Assembly (NCBI GenBank): GCA_947853245.1
Contig: CANTWP010000087.1
Location: 1 to 6,607, forward strand
From: an uncultured Bacilli bacterium
Lineage (GTDB): Bacteria > Bacillota_I > Bacilli_A > RF39 > UBA660
DNA: 6,607 bases
Direction of reading: 5' to 3'
Shown here: positions 1-5,999 of the stretch, in pieces
Layout: each line of letters starts with the position of its first letter
How positions within the stretch are numbered: position 1 is the first letter of the stretch
Position numbers and translations under genes: made by a program
The notes under the pieces: generated by a model
What the model was told of the DNA's origin: nothing
The model's database searches: none
Seen by the model: the letters and a program-made list of their open reading frames with translations, nothing else

Positions 1-1079
1 CTTTAATTCCTTATATATATGGTTCTGGCGAACTTAAAACAAAACCAACACAAAATAGTGTTAGAGACTTAAGAAATATGGGTATTAGACCTGATGCTTT
101 AGTATGTCGAGCCCCTTTTTCTACTAGTGAATCTATTAAAAATAAACTTTCATTATTCTGTTCAGTACCCGCCCAAAATGTTATCGACTCAGTAGATGTT
201 AAAAATATTTATCAAATACCAATTAATTATTACGAACAAAAGATTGATGAAATTATCTTAAAACAGTTTGAATTACCAATAAAAAAAGCTAATATTGATT
301 ATTGGAAAAAACTAATTAATACTGTCGACAGCTTAAAAGATGAAATAGAAATTGCTTTAGTTGGTAAATATGTCGAATTACATGATGCTTATATTTCCGT
401 AGCGGAAGCATTAAAACATGCTGGATATAAATACAATGTTAAAATCAATATTAATTGGATTGATTCTGAAAATCTAGAAAAAAATTATATTAACTTAAAA
501 GAAGTATTTAAAAATTCTAAAGGGATCTTAGTTCCTGGAGGATTTGGTTCTCGTGGAATTGAAGGAAAAATTAAGGCTATTACTTTTGCTAGAGAACATA
601 ATATTCCATTCTTAGGAATATGTCTAGGTATGCAATTAGCAGTCATAGAATTTGCTAGAAATGTATGTGGTATAAAAGAAGCTTCATCAACAGAATTTAA
701 TCCAGTTGGTCCAGAACCAATAATTGACTTAATGGCTGATCAAAAATCAATCATGAATATGGGTGGAACCTTAAGACTTGGTAACTATGATTGTACTATT
801 AAGCCTGATACCTTGGCTTATAAAGATTATAAACAAAATCATATTCTAGAGCGCCATAGACACCGTTATGAATTCAATAATAAATATAAAGAAATACTAG
901 AAAATAAAGGAATGGTATTCTCTGGTATAAATGAAACTGCTAATCTAGTAGAAATTATCGAAATACCAAAACACAAACACTTTATTGCATGTCAATTTCA
1001 TCCAGAATTTAAAAGTAGACCAACAAGACCTCATCCCCTATTTGATTCATTTATTAAAGCTAGTACAGAAGCAAAATAA
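1..1079 (+). CDS. pyrG: CTP synthase, 3' portion (5' end outside window)
   Basis: CTP synthase amidates UTP to CTP using ATP and glutamine, the last step of de novo pyrimidine nucleotide synthesis, in the cytosol. The reading frame is open from base 3, upstream of the first ATG at 78, and already reads GELKTKPTQNSVRDLR, a conserved stretch of the synthetase domain, so the true start is outside the window. About 358 residues are present of a usual ~535; the missing part holds the N-terminal P-loop. The C-terminal class I glutamine amidotransferase domain is complete: PGGFGSRG (oxyanion/lid region, bases ~534-557), nucleophile Cys in GICLGMQ (Cys codon 621-623), the ERHRHRYEFN motif (~849-878) and the His/Glu of QFHPEF (~993-1010). 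It converges on mreD with 11 bases between the two stops and ends within its own terminator hairpin. Identification is secure. Confidence 0.97.
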   Translation, partial: LIPYIYGSGELKTKPTQNSVRDLRNMGIRPDALVCRAPFSTSESIKNKLSLFCSVPAQNVIDSVDVKNIYQIPINYYEQKIDEIILKQFELPIKKANIDYWKKLINTVDSLKDEIEIALVGKYVELHDAYISVAEALKHAGYKYNVKININWIDSENLEKNYINLKEVFKNSKGILVPGGFGSRGIEGKIKAITFAREHNIPFLGICLGMQLAVIEFARNVCGIKEASSTEFNPVGPEPIIDLMADQKSIMNMGGTLRLGNYDCTIKPDTLAYKDYKQNHILERHRHRYEFNNKYKEILENKGMVFSGINETANLVEIIEIPKHKHFIACQFHPEFKSRPTRPHPLFDSFIKASTEAK

Positions 1080-1092
1080 TTTGCTTCTTTTT
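1068..1092 (+). terminator. Rho-independent terminator of pyrG
   Basis: A perfect 8-bp stem, GAAGCAAA (1068-1075) pairing with TTTGCTTC (1080-1087), is followed by five T (1088-1092). The 4-base loop, 1076-1079, contains the pyrG TAA stop (1077-1079), so the left arm is coding sequence. On the minus strand the hairpin is not followed by a T run, so it is not an obvious terminator for mreD. Confidence 0.85.
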
Positions 1093-1558
1093 AATGCTTA
1101 GCTTTTTTAAATATAAAGTAAAATAAAGATACATAAATAAAATTTATAATAAAGGAAGAATAAACACTTTGTAACAAGATATTTATATTTAATAATTTAT
1201 AATTTACAACAAATAAAACTAAATAAATAGTAATTCTATATAATACTATTATAAAAAAAGAAATTATTATTAAAGATAAATAGTTATTAGATACTAAGTT
1301 ATAGATCATTCTAATTAAAATAGCTATTAAGAAAAATAATATAAAATTTAAAAATAACGTATTAGTATAAACTATATCATATAAAAGACCTATTATCATA
1401 CTAAATAAATAATACTTATTTACTTGTCTTTTTTTAAAAAGAGGACATATTATAACTAAACTTAATAAAGAACATAATGGATATAGATAATTAGAAAACA
1501 CTAATAAATTAGAAAGAAGACCATCTAGAAAAAAGGATATAATTAACATAATAATCAT
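1091..1558 (-). CDS. mreD: Rod shape-determining membrane protein MreD
   Basis: MreD is a polytopic membrane protein of the cell-wall elongation machinery, working with MreC and usually MreB to position peptidoglycan synthesis. The 155-residue product is almost wholly hydrophobic, with about five membrane segments and a short basic tail (KKAKH), and its length is close to the usual ~160. The segment GLLYDIVYTNTLFLNF (residues 57-72) matches the family's most conserved G-x-x-x-D region. It begins 2 bases after the mreC stop. The best Shine-Dalgarno-like sequence (AAGGA, inside the end of mreC) lies about 16 bases from the ATG, which is far; an in-frame TAA just upstream rules out a longer form, so translation probably depends on coupling to mreC. 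Assignment rests on position after mreC plus topology and this motif, as MreD diverges quickly. Confidence 0.85.
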   Translation of the reverse strand: MIIMLIISFFLDGLLSNLLVFSNYLYPLCSLLSLVIICPLFKKRQVNKYYLFSMIIGLLYDIVYTNTLFLNFILFFLIAILIRMIYNLVSNNYLSLIIISFFIIVLYRITIYLVLFVVNYKLLNINILLQSVYSSFIINFIYVSLFYFIFKKAKH

Positions 1559-1560
1559 AA

Positions 1561-2361
1561 TTAATTATTCACATTCCTTTTTAAAACAGATACTACTGTA
1601 AAATCATTAATATTAACAGCAGGTGTTACCTCTACTCTTTTAGCTAAATCAAAATGATCCGTTGTAATATTAGAAACTTTTCCTATTAAAATACCACTAG
1701 GAAATATATCACCCATACCAGTTGTTGTAACTGTAGTTCCAATATTAACATTAGTAGTTTTAGAAATTCCCTCTATGTAATAAACATTATTTTCACTATT
1801 ATAACCAGTTAATAAACCATAAACAAAATTATCATTACCATTATTTATCTTAACTGATATTTTTCCCATTTGTTCACTTGTTAAAAGTAAAACATCACTA
1901 TAATATTCACTAACATGAATAGTTTTACCAATTAATCCAGTACTAGCAATAACTGCCATATTATCATTTATACCACTATTAGAACCTTTATTAATAGTAA
2001 TAGTATCAAAGAAATAACCAATATTACGATTTACTACATTAGACGTAACTATTACATGATCACTTAACATATCAGTAATATTAATCGTATTTTTTAACTC
2101 TGTTATTTCTTTTTTTAATTCAGCATTTTCATTTGTCAATAAATTAATAGTATCATTGCTAGATAATTCGTCATTAGTAGACGCCAAAACATTACTAGCA
2201 ATACCAAGAGGCATCAAAAATATATCTCTAGTTAATTTTTCTAAAAAACTAATACTACTTCTTCTTTGTAATAAAAAAACTGCAAAAATCAAAAATATTA
2301 AGACACATATTGTTATTCTCTTAGTTTTTTGTCTTTTTATTTTATTATTACCTTTTTTCAT
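1561..2361 (-). CDS. mreC: Rod shape-determining protein MreC
   Basis: MreC is a bitopic protein whose extracellular part links the cytoskeletal and membrane elements of the wall-synthesis complex. The 266 residues show a basic N-terminus, one membrane anchor (residues ~16-32), a coiled-coil-like charged stretch (~66-97, rich in E, K, L and N) and the two-lobed beta domain (~103-262). Family landmarks seen are NRNIGYFFDTITINKGSNSG (111-130), GLIGKTIHVSEYYSDVLLLT (142-161), TTGMGDIFPSGILIGKVS (213-230) and a VEVTPAVNINDFTVVSVL ending. The length is normal. The start at 2361 has a strong AGAGGTGA site 4 bases upstream that overlaps the radC stop codon, which supports cotranscription and coupling. 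Unlike the common radC-mreB-mreC-mreD order, no mreB lies before it. Confidence 0.95.
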   Translation of the reverse strand: MKKGNNKIKRQKTKRITICVLIFLIFAVFLLQRRSSISFLEKLTRDIFLMPLGIASNVLASTNDELSSNDTINLLTNENAELKKEITELKNTINITDMLSDHVIVTSNVVNRNIGYFFDTITINKGSNSGINDNMAVIASTGLIGKTIHVSEYYSDVLLLTSEQMGKISVKINNGNDNFVYGLLTGYNSENNVYYIEGISKTTNVNIGTTVTTTGMGDIFPSGILIGKVSNITTDHFDLAKRVEVTPAVNINDFTVVSVLKRNVNN

Positions 2362-2370
2362 ATTTCACCT

Positions 2371-3051
2371 CTAAATTAAATTATTTTCTAAAAAGCTATA
2401 ATAAGTATCACTACCAATTATCAAGTGATCAACTAATTTTATCCCCATGAGCATTCCAATATCACATAATCTTTTAGTAAGTACAATATCTTCTTTACTA
2501 GGAGTTATATTACCACTAGGATGATTATGAACACAGATTATAGAAGAAGCACTAAGTAAATAAGCTTCCTTAAATACTTCTCTAGGGTGAACAATACTTT
2601 GATTTAATGTTCCAATAAAAAGTAATTTAGTTTCTATAGCTTTTTTCTTATTATCTAAATATATTGCATAAAAATATTCTTGTTTTTTATCTTCAAAAAT
2701 ACTCTTAAAATATTCAAAGGCTACATCAGCACTCTTAATACAAATATTATTAAGACTTGTTCTTTCCTTAGAAATTCTTTTAGCTACTTCAATAATCGCT
2801 AATAAAGAACATGCTTTAGCGTTTCCAATACCTGGAATAGAAATTAACATTTGATAATTAACATTACCTAACTTTTGTATACCTCCTACTGTAGCTAATA
2901 TCATATCAGCTAGCTCTCTTACTGAAATATCTTTTGTTCCAGTTTTTAAAATAATTGCTAGAAGCTCTTCATTACTAAGATTTTCTACTCCTAAATTAAT
3001 TAATCTTTCTCTTGGCCTATCTTCTTTAGGTATCTCTTTTAACTTATACAT
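2371..3051 (-). CDS. radC: RadC family JAMM/MPN-domain protein
   Basis: RadC proteins (UPF0758) carry a metalloprotease-like JAMM fold; despite the name, a role in DNA repair is not established and the substrate is unknown. The 226-residue product has the family's layout and length: an N-terminal RPRERLINLGVENLSNEELLA-type segment (residues ~12-32), a helix-hairpin-helix-like loop SIPGIGNAKA (71-80), then the metal site with Glu158 (PREVF), His175 and His177 in HNHPSGN, and Asp188 in TPSKEDIVLT, followed by DHLIIG (209-214). All expected metal ligands are present. Its ATG at 3051 lies within the last codons of the SPOR-protein gene (8-base overlap), with GGTG 7 bases upstream; its stop overlaps the mreC ribosome site. 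Position just before the mre genes is the classical one in Bacilli. Confidence 0.96.
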   Translation of the reverse strand: MYKLKEIPKEDRPRERLINLGVENLSNEELLAIILKTGTKDISVRELADMILATVGGIQKLGNVNYQMLISIPGIGNAKACSLLAIIEVAKRISKERTSLNNICIKSADVAFEYFKSIFEDKKQEYFYAIYLDNKKKAIETKLLFIGTLNQSIVHPREVFKEAYLLSASSIICVHNHPSGNITPSKEDIVLTKRLCDIGMLMGIKLVDHLIIGSDTYYSFLENNLI

Positions 3052-3505
3052 TTTTCAACACCAACTCCTCATATTTACTTAAAATTTGACTACATACTCC
3101 ATCAATTATTGAATCATCAGTACTTCCCGAGAGTAGATTATCATATTGTTCTAAAACCACTAAGAAAGCTTCATTTTCTATTTCGTATTCTCTGACATTT
3201 ATAACATACCCTTTTTCTTCGTAATATCCTTTAATTCTATTTAAATTATTTTCATTTTTTGTAATTCCTATATAAACGTAATATTTATTATCTTTAGTCA
3301 TATAAATATAATAAGGAAACTTAATAGTATTTTCATTCATTTCAGCTTCACTATTATATACACCTAGCTCTAAGAAATAAGTATTGAAAGGGTTTGACAT
3401 AACTGGTATAATATTATTAAGATTTTGATATTGATTAAGCATAAACTTTCCAAACACTAATCCAATTATTACCGCAAGTAAAATAGAAAATATATATTTT
3501 TTCAC
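3044..3505 (-). CDS. Membrane-anchored SPOR-like domain protein (SpoIIB-like)
   Basis: This is a 153-residue protein with a single N-terminal membrane segment (residues ~4-23, preceded by KK) and a predicted extracytoplasmic domain. Residues ~43-107 look like a SPOR fold, which binds denuded septal peptidoglycan: FLELGVYNSEAEM at the start, then YYVYIGITKNENNL and IKGYYEEKGYVINV, giving the beta-alpha-beta repeat with the usual G-x-Y/F pattern. The start is chosen as GTG at 3505 because AAGGGTGATC, a close match to the 16S anti-SD complement, sits 6 bases upstream; a second GTG at 3514 lies inside that site and is not preceded by one of its own. It heads the operon and overlaps radC by 8 bases. 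In Bacillus subtilis spoIIB, also an anchored SPOR protein, occupies the slot upstream of maf-radC-mre, so SpoIIB-like is a synteny-based inference; sequence similarity alone would support only the SPOR domain. Confidence 0.7.
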   Translation of the reverse strand: MKKYIFSILLAVIIGLVFGKFMLNQYQNLNNIIPVMSNPFNTYFLELGVYNSEAEMNENTIKFPYYIYMTKDNKYYVYIGITKNENNLNRIKGYYEEKGYVINVREYEIENEAFLVVLEQYDNLLSGSTDDSIIDGVCSQILSKYEELVLKNV

Positions 3506-3511
3506 ATTGAT

Positions 3512-3518
3512 CACCCTT
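3512..3518 (-). promoter_or_regulatory. Ribosome binding site deciding the SPOR-gene start
   Basis: Minus-strand AAGGGTG, continuing as ATC, lies 6 bases before the GTG at 3505. It contains the alternative upstream GTG (3514-3512), which makes that codon part of the ribosome site and not the start. Confidence 0.7.
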
Positions 3519-3559
3519 ATTATTATTTCACACTATATTTAAAAAAAATGTTGAAAAAA

Positions 3560-3584
3560 GGAAACCGTAGCACTACGAGTTTCC
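3560..3584 (-). terminator. Terminator-shaped hairpin in the leader of the SPOR-radC-mreCD operon
   Basis: Plus-strand GGAAAC+CGTA (3560-3569) pairs with TACG+GTTTCC (3574-3577, 3579-3584), with a 4-base loop GCAC and one bulged A (3578). Read on the minus strand the hairpin is followed at once by six T (plus-strand A at 3554-3559), and by a further T8 about six bases on, the form of an intrinsic terminator. It is the most GC-rich spot in the intergenic region. No minus-strand gene lies just upstream, as pgsA runs the other way. It therefore either stops readthrough from the far-upstream transporter gene, ends a short unannotated RNA, or works as an attenuator in the operon leader. Confidence 0.6.
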
Positions 3585-3604
3585 ATGTATTAAAAATAAT
3601 ACAT
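3585..3604. repeat. Inverted repeat next to the leader hairpin
   Basis: A perfect 7-bp inverted repeat, ATGTATT (3585-3591) and AATACAT (3598-3604), surrounds a 6-base A-rich loop. It directly abuts the 3560-3584 hairpin and touches a minus-strand TATAAT (3608-3603). It could be an operator or part of a tandem RNA structure; the sequence does not decide. Confidence 0.5.
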
Positions 3605-3626
3605 TATATATTATTCTTTTTATAAT
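3598..3626 (+). promoter_or_regulatory. Candidate promoter of the pgsA-like gene
   Basis: TATAAT at 3621-3626 with AATACA (3598-3603, weak 3/6 -35) 17 bases upstream predicts a start near 3633. That gives a leader of about 20 bases containing the AAGAGGTG ribosome site. It overlaps the opposing promoter candidate, so the two would compete if both are used. Confidence 0.4.
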
Positions 3627-3631
3627 ATAAA
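3603..3631 (-). promoter_or_regulatory. Candidate promoter of the SPOR-radC-mreCD operon
   Basis: On the minus strand, TATAAT (3608-3603) is preceded at 17 bases by TTTATA (3631-3626), a 4/6 match to the -35 consensus. Transcription would begin near 3596 and cross the 3560-3584 hairpin before the coding region, giving a leader of roughly 90 bases. AT-rich sequence makes chance -10 matches common, hence modest confidence. Confidence 0.4.
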
Positions 3632-3652
3632 GATGTCTAATAAGAGGTGTGT

Positions 3653-4273
3653 ATGAACAAAAGAGTAAAAATAATAATTAAAGAATTTATTGATGATTTA
3701 AAGACTAATATTAAAGAATTATTTAATAGAAAGACTTTTTACAAACAGATTCCCAACTTATTAACTAGTATTAGAGCTCTTGCTCCAATTCCTTTTAATA
3801 TATTATATTTTAATGGTAATTTAAAGGGAGCTACTTTGGTACTGGCAATTGCATTCTTTACAGATGCGATAGATGGCAAGATTGCTAGAAAATATAATTT
3901 AGTTTCTAAATTTGGTGCGACTATTGATGCTGTATGTGATAAATTAATGGTTATTGGTGTTATTATTCCAGTTTGTTCTACTAATTATGCTCTAATAATC
4001 AACTTAATTTTTGAAATTATTATCGCTATAACTAATGTCCTTGCATGTTTAATTGGTGTGAAAGCTAAATCATCTATGATTGGGAAACTTAAAACTTGGC
4101 CTTTATTTATTACTATTACTATAGCTTATCTAACTATGTTTACCAAACTACCATCAACTATTATTACATTCTTAGTCACAATAACTGCTTTCTTACAAGT
4201 GTTAACTGCACTTGACTATATATCTAAAAATATAATAAATTATTTTTTAAATACTAAAAAAGGTGAAACATAA
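3653..4273 (+). CDS. CDP-alcohol phosphatidyltransferase, PgsA-like
   Basis: This is an integral membrane enzyme of the CDP-alcohol phosphatidyltransferase family, which moves a phosphatidyl group from CDP-diacylglycerol to an alcohol; PgsA uses glycerol-3-phosphate to make the precursor of phosphatidylglycerol. The full signature DxxDGxxARx8GxxxDxxxD is present at residues 71-96 (D71, D74, G75, A78, R79, G88, D92, D96). The N-terminal IPNLLTSIRALAPIP (33-47) and the IGKLKTWPLF (143-152) segment resemble PgsA. The ATG at 3653 is chosen as the start because GAGGTG (3644-3649) lies just upstream; a GTG at 3647 would be inside that site. The 206-residue length includes a basic ~30-residue N-terminal extension. 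The usual PgsA LDPLADK is IDAVCDK here, so a paralogue with another alcohol substrate is possible. It is single-gene, divergent from the radC-mre operon. Confidence 0.85.
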   Translation: MNKRVKIIIKEFIDDLKTNIKELFNRKTFYKQIPNLLTSIRALAPIPFNILYFNGNLKGATLVLAIAFFTDAIDGKIARKYNLVSKFGATIDAVCDKLMVIGVIIPVCSTNYALIINLIFEIIIAITNVLACLIGVKAKSSMIGKLKTWPLFITITIAYLTMFTKLPSTIITFLVTITAFLQVLTALDYISKNIINYFLNTKKGET

Positions 4274-4283
4274 TCACCTTTTT
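4257..4283. terminator. Bidirectional terminator between pgsA-like and transporter genes
   Basis: A perfect 10-bp stem, AAAAAGGTGA (4257-4266) with TCACCTTTTT (4274-4283), has a 7-base loop that holds the TAA stop of the upstream gene (4271-4273). A and T runs on the two sides let it terminate in both directions. The convergent transporter gene stops at 4287, three bases beyond the stem. Confidence 0.85.
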
Positions 4284-4286
4284 AAT

Positions 4287-5168
4287 TTAGTCCTCAATAG
4301 ACGGATTTACATGAATCATACAATGCTTAACAATGGGTAATTCTCGTTTAACATTATTGTGTACTTGTTCAGCAACAGCATGAGCATGTTGTAAACTATT
4401 ATTACCATCTAATCTTATCTCTACATCGGTATATACTTTATTACCAAATAAACGAGTTTTAATTAAATCTATAGCAAGAATTTCCTCATTTTGCATAATA
4501 ATTCCTTCTATTTCTTGAATCATTTCTTTAGAACAAGAATGATCTATTACCCTATCAATAGAATCTCTAAAAATATCAATAGAAACCTTTAAAATAAAAA
4601 TACAAATTATTATAGTAGCTAAAGAATCAAAGATAGGAAAACCAATACGAGAAGCAAATATTCCAATAAAACTTCCTATAGAAGATAAGGCATCCGAACG
4701 ATGATGCCAAGCATCTGCCATTAATGCCTGAGAATCTATCTTTTTAGCATAATACCTTGTATACCAATACATTGCTTCTTTAATTATAATTGAACTTATA
4801 GCCGCAATTAAAGCAAGTATTCCGGGGATTGCATTAACTACATATCTTTTACTTATAATATTTGAAAAACCAGTGTATCCAATCATAATTCCAGTCACAA
4901 AGAGTATCATAGCAAGAACTACTGCCGCAATAGGTTCTATTTTTTCATGACCATAAGGATGTTCAAAATCAGCTTCTTTATTAGATAACTTAAAACCAAT
5001 AATAACTATAATAGTACTTACAACATCTGATAAAGAATGAACTGCATCACTTAACATTGCTCCTGAATGCGCTACTAATCCAGATACAAATTTAAATGCC
5101 GATAAAATTATATTAACAATAATCGAAATAACAGAAACTTTATAAGCTATTTTTTTATTTTCTATCAT
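4287..5168 (-). CDS. Cation diffusion facilitator family metal/H+ antiporter
   Basis: The 293-residue protein is a CDF transporter, a dimeric membrane antiporter that exports divalent metals (Zn, Mn, Fe or Co, depending on subtype) in exchange for protons. Six membrane segments are visible at residues ~8-30, 36-59, 79-100, 112-130, 151-173 and 180-200, followed by a cytosolic ferredoxin-like C-terminal domain (~205-290). Transport-site residues are D41, H44 and D48 in SDAVHSLSD (TM2) and H155/H156 and D159 in HHRSD (TM5), giving an HxxxD pair. The inter-TM2/3 loop has HPYGHEKIEP. The C-terminal domain has the usual TDVEIRLDG and VKHCMIHVNP strands. The motif set suggests zinc more than manganese, but metal choice cannot be fixed here. 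The ATG at 5168 has AAAAGGAA about 9 bases upstream. It ends at the shared terminator and is preceded by its own control region. Confidence 0.93.
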   Translation of the reverse strand: MIENKKIAYKVSVISIIVNIILSAFKFVSGLVAHSGAMLSDAVHSLSDVVSTIIVIIGFKLSNKEADFEHPYGHEKIEPIAAVVLAMILFVTGIMIGYTGFSNIISKRYVVNAIPGILALIAAISSIIIKEAMYWYTRYYAKKIDSQALMADAWHHRSDALSSIGSFIGIFASRIGFPIFDSLATIIICIFILKVSIDIFRDSIDRVIDHSCSKEMIQEIEGIIMQNEEILAIDLIKTRLFGNKVYTDVEIRLDGNNSLQHAHAVAEQVHNNVKRELPIVKHCMIHVNPSIED

Positions 5169-5285
5169 AAAATCAAATTCCTTTTCAAAATTTTACCATT
5201 TAATAAATAATGTTTCATTTATTAAATTAAGGTATTAACATTATAATATATGCTAATAAAAAAAATTAGACATAAAAAGATTATA
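5169..5285. other. Intergenic region, pflA stop to transporter start
   Basis: This 117-base gap between two minus-strand genes holds the pflA terminator stem (5276-5285 half), a minus-strand TATAAT at 5245-5240 and the 5198-5227 dyad. No small ORF with a ribosome site and no RNA gene could be recognised. Confidence 0.5.
5198..5227. repeat. 11-bp perfect AT-only inverted repeat upstream of the transporter gene
   Basis: ATTTAATAAAT (5198-5208) and its exact reverse complement ATTTATTAAAT (5217-5227) flank an 8-base spacer containing the only G and C. It lies 30 bases upstream of the transporter start and just downstream of a minus-strand TATAAT (5245-5240), whose -35 partner is poor. There is no T run after it, so it is more like an operator or 5' UTR hairpin than a terminator. 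It does not match a metal-regulator box that I can name. Confidence 0.45.
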
Positions 5286-5306
5286 CTAATTACTAATATA
5301 ATCTTT
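5276..5306 (-). terminator. Candidate terminator of the pflBA operon
   Basis: A perfect 10-bp stem of TATAATCTTT and AAAGATTATA (5297-5306 with 5276-5285) ends the pflA transcript on the minus strand. It has an 11-base loop (5286-5296) beginning at the pflA stop TAG. The T-rich arm continues with TT and then A, so the T run is short and the stem is nearly all A/T; termination may be leaky into the transporter gene. Confidence 0.5.
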
Positions 5307-5999
5307 CATAAATTTATTATATAAATCATCACATTTATCTGTATCCATTTCAAGTATATCTTTATAAGGGTTAACTAAGTTTAACTTATCATATTTTTCA
5401 CTACCCAGTTTATGATATGGTAAAAATTCTATTTTATCAATATTATTAATACTTTTTAAGAATAAACTTAAACTTTCTAAATATTCCTGACTGTCTGTTA
5501 CGCCTGGAATAATTACTTGTCTTATCCAGAATTTTTTATTTAATTTATTAGCTATCTCAATAAAGTTTAAACTTTCTTTAATATCTAAACCAGTTAAATT
5601 TTTATAACCATCTTTAGTTGTATATTTAACATCAAAAATTATTAAATCTATATAAGAAAGTATTTCTTTGTAATCTCCTAATCCAACACCTGCGGTATCC
5701 AATGCAATATGAATATTTTCTTTTTTTAATAATTTACATACTTCAATTAAAAATGATACTTGTAATAGTGGTTCTCCACCCGAAAAAGTTACACCACCAT
5801 TATTCCCAAAATAATTTTTATTACGGATAATTCGGTTAGCTAACTCTTCTGGAGTTATATTTTTCTCTTGCATATGCCACATTTCTGGATTATGACAATA
5901 TTTACAACGTAATTTACAGCCATTTAAGAAAACTACAGTACGAATACCTGGACCATCAACTGTTCCAAATGTTTCAATTGCTGCGACAGAACCTAGCAT
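5286..5999 (-). CDS. pflA: Pyruvate formate-lyase-activating enzyme (radical SAM)
   Basis: This radical-SAM enzyme uses a [4Fe-4S] cluster and S-adenosylmethionine to place the glycyl radical on PflB, under anaerobic conditions in the cytosol. The 237 residues contain FGTVDGPGIRTVVFLNG (11-27), the cluster-binding Cx3Cx2C at Cys28, Cys32 and Cys35, the HNPEMW that follows, and GGVTFSGGEPLLQ, the SAM-contacting GGE region (~68-80). Later landmarks are ALDTAGV, FDVKYTTKDGYKNLTG, WIRQVIIPGVTD and FLPYHKLGSEKYDKL. The length is near the usual 240-250, and no extra ferredoxin-like insert is present, as expected for a PflA and not other glycyl-radical activases. Its ATG overlaps the pflB TAA by one base (TAATG), with GAGG 7 bases upstream inside pflB, so it is cotranslated with its target enzyme. 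Confidence 0.97.
   Translation of the reverse strand: MLGSVAAIETFGTVDGPGIRTVVFLNGCKLRCKYCHNPEMWHMQEKNITPEELANRIIRNKNYFGNNGGVTFSGGEPLLQVSFLIEVCKLLKKENIHIALDTAGVGLGDYKEILSYIDLIIFDVKYTTKDGYKNLTGLDIKESLNFIEIANKLNKKFWIRQVIIPGVTDSQEYLESLSLFLKSINNIDKIEFLPYHKLGSEKYDKLNLVNPYKDILEMDTDKCDDLYNKFMKDYISN

Noticed and set aside
78..80. ATG as the pyrG start
   Set aside because: Upstream in-frame residues (GELKTKPTQNSVRDLR) are conserved CTP synthase sequence, so the gene continues off the left edge.
1068..1092. The pyrG hairpin as a terminator for mreD too
   Set aside because: On the minus strand the stem is followed by TGTAC and not a T run, so only the plus direction is supported.
2156..2374. Open frame on the plus strand, 72 residues, across the 5' end of mreC
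   Set aside because: It is antisense to mreC over its whole useful length, has no recognisable family features, and mreC is certain.
3647..3649. GTG start for the pgsA-like gene
   Set aside because: It is inside the GAGGTG ribosome site; the ATG at 3653 follows at a workable distance.
5190..5199. Extended -10 (TGGTAAAAT, minus strand) as the transporter promoter, with ATGAAA as -35
   Set aside because: The predicted transcript start near 5183 would fall within the AAAAGGAA ribosome site, so it is unlikely to give a translatable message.
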